Source: Nemertoderma westbladi (lineage: Eukaryota > Xenacoelomorpha > Nemertodermatida > Nemertodermatidae). Taken from it: a stretch of 55,682 nucleotides of DNA. The notes below the pieces were generated by a model. That model was not told the origin of the DNA, did not search any database, and saw nothing but the letters and a program-made list of their open reading frames with translations. Position numbers and translations under genes: made by a program. The stretch spans positions 1 through 55,682 of the forward strand of contig JAUCBJ010002121.1 in NCBI GenBank assembly GCA_032718475.1. Reading direction: 5' to 3'. How positions within the stretch are numbered: the stretch's first letter is position 1; each line of letters begins with the position of its first letter. Of the stretch, positions 32,801-41,950 are shown one piece after another.

Positions 32801-32975
32801 ACATGCCACGAGTGTATTTCCCGGATGGGAACATGACGAATCTGGACCTACACATGTTCTCCGATGCGTCGTTGGAGGCGTACGGAGCGGCACTCTATTT
32901 AGTACAACGAGAGGGGGCTCATAAGCCCAGACTGGCCTTTAGCAAAGCAAAGTCAAGATTCAGCATCAGTTCCCA
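29881..32975 (+). pseudogene. pol: BEL-2 gag-pol: capsid-like, zinc knuckle, protease, RT, RNase H start
   Basis: The frame is open to 33009 and homologous up to about 32960. It starts inside a DUF1759-like gag domain (EPFKFDGSRPEEYLQFQRM). A CCHC knuckle CSRCVMSGHRAREC lies near residue 321 and the protease site DSGA near 384 (VDSGAAFTLVEEW). RT shows CDIEGMFNQV near 729 and YVDD near 808. RNase H begins FSDAS near 993. The true phase is lost between about 32945 and 32975, just before the PKLELTAARLG block, which is in another frame. The first ATG is an internal Met, because the upstream gag is in another phase. Confidence 0.9.
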
Positions 32976-34912
32976 AGTTAGAATTGACAGCTGCGAGACT
33001 AGGAGTTAGGGCCACAGCCTACCTAGTGGATACTATTCCCAACATAGTGGAGACACACTACTGGACGGACTCCATGGTAGTGCTTGGTTGGCTACATAAC
33101 GAAAGGACGAGATACCCAATATTCGTCGCAAATAGAGTGGACGAAATAAGGGCGACCACAGAACTGGAAAGCTGGCACTACTGCCCAACGGACGAGAACC
33201 CAGAGGACTTGTTGTCGAGGGGCGTGGTACGCCACACTTTCTTGAAGAAGGAAGTATTGTGGCAACATGGGCCACAATTTCTGAGCGATAAGGAGGCCTG
33301 GCCGCCGATGAGAAAGGTGGATCCGGGCTCAGAAGTAGTGTCAGAGGGAGAAGAAGGAGATTCAGAGGGAGAAGAGATATACTCCCAGATGGTGAGGGAG
33401 ATTAGGGACGTGCAACCAAAGCAAGAACTATGCGATAACCCGACGGATAAACTCCTCAGCTACAGTTCTAGTTGGTATAAGACCAAGAAATTAGTGGCGT
33501 ACTGGAGAGCCTTCGGGAATTTCCTCGCGGGAGTCGGCAAAGACAAGTAGATCAGGACATCCATAGATCTGGAAGGAGCGGCCAAGGCGGTCCTCCGCTA
33601 TGAACAACGGAAGAACTATGGCGACGAGGTGGAACGCGTCGGTAACCAACAGCACCTCCGACGGGACAGCGAGCTGATCACGCTGTCGTCACAACTTAAT
33701 GACGACGGGATTCTAGTAATGAATTCTAGGGTGGGATACAAAAACAGCATAATCGTACCATCGAAACCCATCATCATTCCAACAGGATCGCCAATAGTCC
33801 ACCAGATTATCTGGGACTCCCATAAGTCGATATTGCACGGGGGCACCAACAGAACTCTCACGGAGATAAGGAGGACCTTTTGGGTCAAACAGTTGAGGAA
33901 GAAGGTAAAAGCGGTAGTGGGGCAGTGCCAGACCTGCCGATGAGCGAAGAAGGAGCGAGCCATACAAGAGATGGCGCCACTACCAGCGAGTAGAGTAAGA
34001 CAGCACGACCCGCCATTTACGCATTGCGGTGTGGACATGTTCGGGCCGATAAAGATCAAGGTGATGCGGCACACGGAGAAACGCTACGGTATCATCTTCA
34101 TATGTAACAACACGCGGGCGGTAGGGATAGAACTCGCCCAAGATGCAACCGCATCAGCATTCATTAATGCCTTAGAAAGGTTTAGAGACCGCAAAGGTGG
34201 GACGATCACAGTGATATACAGCGACAACGGCACCAACTTTGTGGGCGCAGAGAATGAGATGGCAGAGGCCTTGGACATCTTGGAAGGGGAGGAAGTCAGG
34301 GCGGCCATGAGACGACGACAAGTAAAGTGGGAGAGAAGGACGCCGTATGCACCACATACACTAGTGGGCAGTTCAAAGCGTCTAATGACGAAGCTAATGA
34401 ACACCCACATGGTCACTGAGGACGTCTTACGGACAGTGCTTGCGAAGTGCGAGGGGATCATTAATAGCAGACCGCTATATCCGGAGAATGATGACCCTGA
34501 ATCACTAGACGTGCTGACGCCTAGCCATTTTCTAATGGAAAGGCCAGACCCCATCGATATGCGGGGTGTAGATCCAGACGACATACACTCCCGTCAGAGT
34601 TGGAAAGTCGCTAAAGCAATAAGTGCCGAGTATTGGAGGAGGTGGGTCGAAGAATACCTGCCCACGCTCCATAAAAGAAGCAAGTGGAGGAAGCCGAATA
34701 GGGAGTTAAGAGAGGGAGATCTCGTAATCGTTACGGATGATACTATCATCAACAACCAATGGCGGTTGGCGAGAGTTGTGGGCACTTACTCCGACGAGGA
34801 CGGAAGAGTCCGATCGGTAGAAGTGCGGATAGGTGGCAAGATAGGTGCGAAGGACAGAAAAACCTACAGGAGAGCTGTAGGGAAATGCTGTCTGTTAGAA
34901 GGGGCACCTTAG
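32976..34912 (+). pseudogene. pol: BEL-2 pol: RNase H end and integrase, two in-frame stops
   Basis: One phase from KLELTAARLG to 34912 is broken by TAG at 33548 and TGA at 33941. RNase H continues with THYWTDSMVVLGWL near 33055. The integrase zinc-binding region lies at 33800-33940 (HGGTNRTLTEIRRTFW, CQTCR). The DDE core has D in GVDMFGP near 34034 and D in YSDNGTNF near 34220; the third acidic residue is not evident, because the expected GxWE position reads LVGSSKRL near 34365. The TGA follows CGA in a TGC CGA TGA context, consistent with an Arg codon lost by CpG decay. The C-terminal REGDLVIVTDD block is at about 34710. Confidence 0.88.
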
Positions 34913-35977
34913 TGGAGTTAGAGAAGAGTTTAGTCATCCAAGATTTGGACTGAGGGGGGTGGGATTGAGGGCGAGACGCCCTTCCCAAACATAAAAAAAA
35001 AATTGAAAATAAAATAAAATAATAGTACATAGTAGGTACGCAGTTAGTAGGCAGAAGTAAGTTAAGAGGTACGTAGTACCTAGAGTTAGTTAGTTAGTTA
35101 GGAGGTACGAGAGAGTTAGAGGGTACGTAGTACCGCTAGTTAGTTAGAGAGTTAGAGGGTATGTAGTACCGTTAGTTAAAGAGTTAGAGGGTACATAGTA
35201 CCGTTAGTTAGAGAGTTAGAGGGTACGTAGTACCGTTAGTTAGAGAGTTAGAGGGTACGTAGTACCGTTAGTTAGAGTGTTAGAGGGTACGTAGTGCCAT
35301 TAGTTAGAGAGTTAGAGGGTACGTAGTACCGTTAGTTAGAGAGTTAGAGGGTACGTAGTACCGTTAGTTAGAGAGTTAGAGGGTACGTAGTACCATTAGT
35401 TAGAGAGTTAGAGGGTACGTAGTACCGTTAGTTAGAGAGTTAGAGGGTACGTAGTACCGTTAGTTAGAGTGTTAGAGGGTACGTAGTGCCATTAGTTAGA
35501 GTAAGAATTAGAAGGGTATATAAGATATAGATATTAGTTAGCAGTTAGTAGCGAGAGGGGGGCATATGAGTACAGCTGGGTAAATCGTGTGGCCATGCGA
35601 CACATACTGCTGTACTGCACAGGCCCACAGAGTAGGCCAGAATGTGGATTAGAGAATAGAATAATCCATAGGCAATAGTAAGTAGTAGGACAGTAGAATT
35701 AAAACTAAACTAAAATAAATAGAATAGGGCTGAAAGTTACAAATTATGGCAACACTAGGAAAGTTATTCTGGAACATAATAAAAGTAACTGACAGAAATT
35801 GAAATTAGGGTGTATTTACTAGCTTCAGAATTAATTAGTAATAATTTAGGCTAAAAGGGCGCAGTTGAGTAAGGAATAGGCCATTATCGGACCGTACAGA
35901 ACATCTTAGATACATCACTCATCTGTATTGCGCCTTGGTAAGGCACCACCTTACAGGTGAGCGAGTGAGTGTTCGGA
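34913..35977 (+). repeat. BEL-2 spacer with 32-bp tandem repeats
   Basis: From about 35056 to 35512 a 32-bp unit (AGAGTTAGAGGGTACGTAGT then ACCGTTAGTTAG) repeats about 13 times. GGTACGTAGTACC in each unit is an inverted repeat. 35513-35977 is AT-rich and non-coding; CCACCTTACAGGTGAGCG near 35945 contains splice-site-like strings just before the next ORF. The position matches the repeat-bearing spacer of BEL-1. Confidence 0.9.
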
Positions 35978-38293
35978 ATGGCGAGCAAATTGATCAGAAA
36001 GAGAAAGGCGGAGTCAGGAGGAAAGGAGATACTGGTGGATTTCACCGAGAGGCATCCGGAAGAGAAGACGAGAGGATACTACGAGAGGTTGGAAAGGGGT
36101 CACGCGGCACGAGCGCTGCAGGATCACTTCCGGGAGATGCACGAACAGCGGCTGGTCGGGACCTACGGGACGCCGTCGCTGGACAACGCGATCTTCCAAC
36201 ACTTCCACTACGTGGTGAAAGGGGACGAGGCGAAGTTCGGGATTCCGAAGTACCCGAGGGAATCACCGAGGAAGGATTGGAAGAGATTCATAGAGTCCGT
36301 CAACAGGGGAGGATATATGATCCTAGACGACGAGGGAACCGTGGAAGACGAGGAGGGTTCGAGACGAGGATCGGCGGGGTCGGCCAGGACCATACTCCTA
36401 CATTTGGCCGCGCCAAATGGGGACATCTTCTTATTCGATCTAGGAACGTATGGGAAGAAGGACGGGCCGAAATTAAACCGGTTGCCGAAAGCGGTACAAG
36501 TCTTGGTAAGAGAGAAGTCGACGACGAAAGTAGGATCGGCGATTCGCGAGGACGCGGAGAGAATCATCGGTCCGGACGCCACCAACCTCCTGGATATGCA
36601 GAAGGTCTTCATGGCTATGACGGCACCGGATGGGTTGGGGGTAGTCGGAAACACAGGCCAATGCGGGGCGGTGGCAATGGGCCAACTATTGGGGCTCGTA
36701 TGCCACAAACCGATGGACTGGGGGAAGTTCAGGGAAGAATACGGAGCAGAACTAGCGAACTCGCTAAAGTGGGGAGCGAGACCGGGAAAGCAAGAGGTAT
36801 ATCAATTCCGCAGAGGAGCGATAAAGGTATATCAGAAGCGATATATCCTGCAGGAAGATTGGATGATGATAAGTTTGCTTAACTTATTTATGACCGTGGT
36901 TATCGAGAGGGAACCAGCGGCATTTCTGTTATCGGGATCACCCCTAAGCTACAGGAGAGCCTTTAAAATGGCCTTCGACGGTCTGGTAGACCACCCGGGG
37001 CTGAAGGGCGAGTCGGTGTACTACAACAGCCGACATCTGGTAGACGGGGAGACAGATACGCCGTATCAGAGATGGGAGCAGCTAGAGACGGATAGACGAG
37101 AAGCAAAGCGACTGGAAGAAGTCGCTAGACGGGAGAGGATAGAAGCAGAGGAGAGGGAAGAGGAGGCCAGGACGCAGAGTTACGGCTTCGAGGAACAGGC
37201 AGGCTTAGACGAACTTCATTGGACTTCATCAGGGAGTTCGGGGGAGTCTCTAGGGCGAGAATTGGGATGGACGGTGGGATCGCCGAAACAGTCGACGTCG
37301 GGGCTGCAAGAGATGCCCATACCAGCGGGCGCCGAAGGCGACCAACCGCCAAGGAAGTTAAGGGAGCTAGAGGGATGGAGAGCTACGGGCGAGAGCCAAG
37401 GCGGGAAGGGACATAGTGGATCCATCGGGATACCGGGGTTGGAGCCACTGCCAGAGGAGGAGGAGGACGACGACGAGTTCGGAGGGGTGCCGCCCATCGA
37501 GAGGATTGGCCACTCGGACACGGACTGGGTTGGCGGGAGGGTGGTGACGGCCAGTGGGGCGAGGGCCTTCTGGAACAGATCCGGCAAGCGGACCTGGGTG
37601 CACGAGGAGCCGGCGATGGATTTCGCGGGGAGCACTATCAGGTTGGGCGAGCAACCGGGGACGGCACCACGGGTAGTATTCGGGGAGACGATGCCCGAGA
37701 GGGGCGGAGAGATCGACGTAGACAGGGACACCAACGTGGAGAAGTTCGCCTACCAGCGACTCCACAGACCGCGGAGATCGCTTGGGACGAAAGACGACGT
37801 GGGGCGGGAGACATTGGTACTCGGTTGCGACTACTGTGGGAGACAGACCCACCAGGAAAGGAGCTGCTTGTACCGGTTCCAAAAGGGAACCTTTTGTCTC
37901 TACTGCCGAGAGCCGAGCCACAGGATGGGGGCGTGTCCACGGTTGCATAACCGATGTCCGAAGTGCAACTTTCGGGGACACTACGGACGCCAGTGCGACT
38001 GGATGGACGACGAAGAGAAGTTCAGAAGATTCGAGGAGTGGGCCGACGTCGGGGCCATGACGCGCCAGCGCATGAAGGCCCAGGAGTTCAAGTGGGGTTT
38101 CTTCCTTATCAATCAGGAGGCTCACATGGAAATCATAAAGCAGAGGCTACCGTTTACCTATCAAGAGGTAGCAACGGCGGCGTCGTATGCCGGAGTGATG
38201 AATACACAAAGATATTTGGACAGGTGGACGCCACCAGAGGGAGACAACAGGGCCACTCTGAGGGGCCACCGGCGAAGCGATATCGGGCACTAA
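35978..38293 (+). CDS. BEL-2 extra ORF: DEDDy exonuclease-like domain plus three zinc knuckles
   Basis: Open for 771 residues from ATG 35978 (upstream in-frame GTG ignored). The N-terminal domain shows motif I LDDEG (D117, E119), a strand pair ILLHLA and IFLFDLG, LPKAVQVL, motif II KVGSAIRED (D192), LLDMQ (D206), and motif III YILQED (Y289, E293, D294). This order fits RNase D/WRN/EXD1-type 3'-5' exonucleases, which trim RNA or DNA with two metal ions. A Glu/Arg coiled coil follows (about 365-405), then an acidic, Pro-rich linker, then three CCHC knuckles near 617-673 (CDYCGRQTHQERSC, CLYCREPSHRMGAC, CPKCNFRGHYGRQC). After a probable frameshift at about 38265 another phase continues to TAG 38446 with a basic tail (KKRPRE). 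It is unlike env. It lies between pol and the 3' LTR, the same place as its BEL-1 homologue. The fold assignment is inferred from motifs read by eye. Confidence 0.7.
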   Translation: MASKLIRKRKAESGGKEILVDFTERHPEEKTRGYYERLERGHAARALQDHFREMHEQRLVGTYGTPSLDNAIFQHFHYVVKGDEAKFGIPKYPRESPRKDWKRFIESVNRGGYMILDDEGTVEDEEGSRRGSAGSARTILLHLAAPNGDIFLFDLGTYGKKDGPKLNRLPKAVQVLVREKSTTKVGSAIREDAERIIGPDATNLLDMQKVFMAMTAPDGLGVVGNTGQCGAVAMGQLLGLVCHKPMDWGKFREEYGAELANSLKWGARPGKQEVYQFRRGAIKVYQKRYILQEDWMMISLLNLFMTVVIEREPAAFLLSGSPLSYRRAFKMAFDGLVDHPGLKGESVYYNSRHLVDGETDTPYQRWEQLETDRREAKRLEEVARRERIEAEEREEEARTQSYGFEEQAGLDELHWTSSGSSGESLGRELGWTVGSPKQSTSGLQEMPIPAGAEGDQPPRKLRELEGWRATGESQGGKGHSGSIGIPGLEPLPEEEEDDDEFGGVPPIERIGHSDTDWVGGRVVTASGARAFWNRSGKRTWVHEEPAMDFAGSTIRLGEQPGTAPRVVFGETMPERGGEIDVDRDTNVEKFAYQRLHRPRRSLGTKDDVGRETLVLGCDYCGRQTHQERSCLYRFQKGTFCLYCREPSHRMGACPRLHNRCPKCNFRGHYGRQCDWMDDEEKFRRFEEWADVGAMTRQRMKAQEFKWGFFLINQEAHMEIIKQRLPFTYQEVATAASYAGVMNTQRYLDRWTPPEGDNRATLRGHRRSDIGH

Positions 38294-38448
38294 TAACACC
38301 AGCGCCCAAGGAGCCAACAACTGGGATCAGTAGGGAGGTGGCGGCGAAAGTCCGAAAGCAGAAAGCGGATCCCAGAGGAGCGGTAGTAACCAAGAAACGA
38401 CCCAGGGAAGAGGTCGCCAGAGGGAACTATCTCCAGAGGAACAGATAG

Positions 38449-39121
38449 GTTCCCAGGGCCGGGGGAGAGAAACTGAGACTTGGACGTGGTACGCCTGGAA
38501 GGCGCCGCGTGAGACGTACGAACTATTAAGTACAAACTAAGCTGATGCAAAATAATTAAATAAGTGCAATTATATGTACGTACGTAGTGATCAGTAGTTT
38601 AGCAATAAAATATACGTTCAGAGTAAGTACTATAGTCATACAACCTTTCTCAATTAGCTACTGGGACTGGGGGGATAACTGACTATGGCACTATGGACGA
38701 GACACCAGACGATTTCACACTTCTTGAGTGTGACGGCACAAGAGGGGGGGGGGGGGAGACTCGTCAGAAGGCATGAGGTAGCCAAAGAGAAACGGAGTAA
38801 TAGTGCGAAGTGCGGAGAGAGTGCGGACGCAATTCTAGTGTGGGGGGGGGGGAGAATAAGAGGCTGAGTGAGGGACGAGGAGGTCCGAGGGTACGAGAGA
38901 GTTAGGGTGAGAGTGGAGAAGAGATAGGGCGAAAGTGTTGGGGAAACAAAAGTCGCGTGAGAGGTGAGCGCGATCGGCCCGACATGGGACGCCAGGCATA
39001 CAGGGTAGCGTTATCATACCCATAGGGAGCGGCCTGGAAAGCCGGCTCCGAGAGAAAAGAATTCCACCCCACACCCGATACTAGATCGGGATCCAGCGGG
39101 ATTGTAGCGCACTTTAGGTGG
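38449..39121 (+). other. BEL-2 untranslated 3' region
   Basis: No gene. It holds two G runs (about 38742-38757 and 38839-38851) and a GAGAGTTAGGGTGAG echo of the 32-bp repeat near 38894. Confidence 0.6.
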
Positions 39122-39159
39122 ATGCTATCTTCTCACCGGGAAGATAGCATGGGGGGGAG
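39122..39159 (+). other. BEL-2 hairpin and polypurine tract
   Basis: ATGCTATCTTC (39122-39132) and GAAGATAGCAT (39140-39150) form a perfect 11-bp stem with a 7-base loop. GGGGGGGAG follows directly and abuts the LTR start. Confidence 0.85.
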
Positions 39160-39688
39160 TGTTAGCTTATTCAATCCCGCTAACACCCCATAAAGTTAAG
39201 CCGATAAGCAATATTGGGGGCCACGAGATTGAGTAATCAATCACTCGTGCCACCCCAACAAAATGGGAAGGAGAAACACACAATGAGGGTCAGGGGCCAA
39301 ACCCCTAACCCAGAGAGAACAGGTGGAGTGAACGGGAACACTCCAAAGGGCGCCAACAAGGGTATCAACCAATCAGAGGGGGGAAAGGCATCGATTAGGT
39401 AGAGTAACAAGGCCAACCCGTGCAATATAGCCAGTTGGCAGTAATCATTTCAGTTCAGTTATCTCAGTATCATATTGGTGCTAGTTAGGTTAGTTAGTTT
39501 AGCTAGGGAAGGACCGGGACTTTAATTACCGTTTCCCGCCTTCTGTGTACGACATCATATCTATATCTATATCTTTTACCTGAATATTATACGCGACAAA
39601 CAACGTGAACCCTTTCACTCTTCACACACGGCGGGGACGCGTAAATTAACAAACGGATAAACCGGGATCCTCCCTGGATCCCGTCACA
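39160..39688 (+). repeat. BEL-2 3' LTR candidate
   Basis: It starts TGTTAGC right after the polypurine tract and is taken to end at the CA of CCCGTCACA. GGGATCC and GGATCCC flank TCCCT just before that end. TGTTAGC and GCTAACA near the start are inverted. Without a 5' partner the right limit is a guess. Confidence 0.5.
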
Positions 39689-39716
39689 GTATAAACGGCG
39701 CCAGCCTAAGTTTGTC

Positions 39717-40094
39717 ATGGGTACAGGAACCGGTGTGGCTACTTCGAATGCCACCTCAAAGATGGCGGCTGCTCCTGGCGACGTGTTTGTATTCAGGATC
39801 GATAACGAAACAATTGAGCAAGATATAGTTGATCATTTAGAAACACATAATATATCCGTTGTCCTGGGTAAGATTACTAAAATATCATATCCTGATGCCC
39901 GTACTAAGAGCTTCATGATAACTTTACCAGCGAACACTTGGTTATGGCGCTCAACCTGGACACATGGCCTTATGGGGTTTGTGTGCGAAAATGTACATAC
40001 AACAGAGGGGACAGGGCACCAATTTGCGGTCGATTTGACAAGCACATCACCGGCACCATTCCCACCCAAGGTGTCAGGATCTCATGAGATATAG
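39717..40094 (+). pseudogene. LINE ORF1-like remnant
   Basis: A short frame whose core (VFVFRIDNETIEQDIVDHL, then KSFMITLP) has the pattern of the RRM-like segment at the end of ORF1 in endonuclease-type LINEs. It lies 39 bp before the ORF2 start at 40134, as expected for ORF1. The 5' part is missing, perhaps cut by BEL-2. Confidence 0.55.
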
Positions 40095-40249
40095 ATGTCG
40101 CTGAAAGGTACTTTATTAACCTCTAATTATTAACAATGGCTAATGATCTTAATTCTAACAAAATAACAAATATATATGTAAGTTCGTACAATTGTTCAGG
40201 TTTTGCACCGGATAAAGTTGAAACCATTAAAGGCCTATTTTTGTTTTCT

Positions 40250-40331
40250 GTGGGGCGAGACACGTAGTCGGCGAGCCTTTGCATACGGTTCATATAGGGC
40301 AAATGGGGCATGTCCGTCTGTCTGTCCGTCT

Positions 40332-40364
<33 letters not shown>

Positions 40365-40879
40365 GTAAATGTTTGAACGCGAATTTCTCGGCATCGCTCG
40401 TTCGGAATTGAACCAAACTTAGTAGGTAAGTAGTAGAGAGAAAGTTTAGAAAGTTTGTAAAGTTTGGTGAAAAATCATGCAGTCTGACGTCAGCTACGAC
40501 AGATTATGTGGTTTTTAGAAAATGTTAAATTTCTCGGGAAGGCCTCATTTTCCTGAGCTGAAATTTTGATGGCCTGTAGAGAATCATGAAGTCTATCTTT
40601 TACGAAATTGAAAAGTTAAGACATTTAATTGGGGATCCGCTAGAGACTCAGAAGTAATGACATAGGCCTACCGGTACGGTACTGCTGTACAGTGGTGCAC
40701 TGGTAAGTACGAAATTGCAGAATAACAATTTGACACCACCTAGCGGATTAACATATGATTGTATATCGAATGAATACATTTATAGCATGGGATATGGGGT
40801 CCAAACTAGACATGCCCCATTTGCTCTATATGAACCGTATGCCAAGGCTTGCCGACTACGTGCTGCGCGAAGTCCCCAC
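40250..40879. mobile_element. Inverted-repeat element nested in the LINE endonuclease
   Basis: Left end GTGGGGCGAGACACGTAGTC with following CGGCGAGCC..., right end ...CGTGCTGCGCGAAGTCCCCAC. The arms (about 40250-40316 and 40813-40879) are inverted copies over roughly 65 bp, including CATACGGTTCATATAG. Inside the left part is a (TCTG)n/(TCCG)n run (40312-40362). The endonuclease reading resumes right after it. A related element is at 51874-52267. No transposase. Confidence 0.75.
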
Positions 40880-41616
40880 GAACGTGTTGTTGTATGCCTA
40901 CAAGAACATTTTATATTGGAAGGCAATAGGCATAAAATAACTCAGCATTTTCCAGGATATGGTATGAACTTTTCTCCAGAAATGTACCATAGTGAATTAT
41001 TTGTAAACAAAGACAGTAATTACAGTATGGCTACTATTCGTATTGGTGCAGCCTACACAGTATAGTATACAGTATTCCCTAGATTAGTTTATTCTGCACT
41101 GTTGAAAGGTACTGTATTTCGATGGACAATCTCAAGTTAAATTGTGTTTTGGAACCAATACTCTACAATAGTACAGTAGGCCTACTATTTTTCATTATTG
41201 CAGGCTACAGTATACATGTGTACTCTACAGTCTGACAGTACATAGTTCTGTACTATACTTAATCAGACTTTGAAAATGGTTGCTACTCAGGGGGAGGATT
41301 AGGCCTACTGGTAGCAAAAATAAATAGGCTACTGCACTGATAATGAAAATGAAAGTATACTGTCGGTCTATATGATATCACCATCAGACTGTCAAGTTAA
41401 GCAACTGGCCTTGCAAACTCTTTCAATTTAAATTTCCCTCCTAAATTGATTATAAACAGAAGAATTACATTGGGTGACAATAAATTATTTTTGCAGCACA
41501 GATTCATTTAAAATATGCAAATGATTGGAATATGTATTTTGATTGAAAAGTTCAATTCTTTAACAATGGCAAAAATGTCATCAAACAACATATTTTATTG
41601 TAATTAATTAGTCACT

Positions 41617-41950
41617 ACAATGAATCATACACTTTTGAATAACAATTGGAAATGGTGATTAAATTTTTTCCAGTACAAAATTTTGAAAAGTTCTGGAATT
41701 TTTTCAAAAAATGAAAAATCCTGATATTTTGAAAACCAAACGACAGATTATTTTAAAAATACTATTTTTGGGTTTGCCATGACCTAAATTTCACTTTTGA
41801 GTAACAATTGGACATGGTGATTTAATTTTTTTCGGCACTTAATTTTGAAAAGTGCTGGTATTTTTTCAAAAAATGAAAAATGCCAATATCTCAAAAACCA
41901 AACGACAGAATATTTTAAAAATACCATTTTTGTGTTTGTATTGACCTGAT
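41617..41950. repeat. Tandem duplication of about 175 bp
   Basis: Two diverged copies share AACAATTGGAAATGGTGAT, a TTTTTTCAAAAAATGAAAAA inverted repeat, CCAAACGACAGA and TATTTTAAAAATAC. They lie in the second, unidentified insertion within the LINE (about 41000-42000). Confidence 0.8.

Larger units (their letters stand above)
26831..39688 (+). mobile_element. Second BEL/Pao retrotransposon, decayed (BEL-2)
   Basis: The order is gag remnant, protease, RT, RNase H, integrase, repeat-bearing spacer, exonuclease-like ORF, hairpin, polypurine tract and a 3' LTR candidate. No 5' LTR is recognised upstream, so the left boundary is only the first gag-like ATG and the element is probably 5' truncated. 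Protein divergence from BEL-1 is large, so this is a different family, yet the gene order including the extra ORF is identical. Confidence 0.85.

Noticed and set aside
35978-38293. Envelope gene of an errantivirus-like element
   Set aside because: There is no signal peptide, no transmembrane segment and no furin-like site. Zinc knuckles and nuclease motifs point elsewhere.
39717-40094. Part of BEL-2 or a host gene
   Set aside because: It lies beyond the LTR candidate end and leads into the LINE ORF2 start at 40134, so a LINE ORF1 remnant is the simpler reading.
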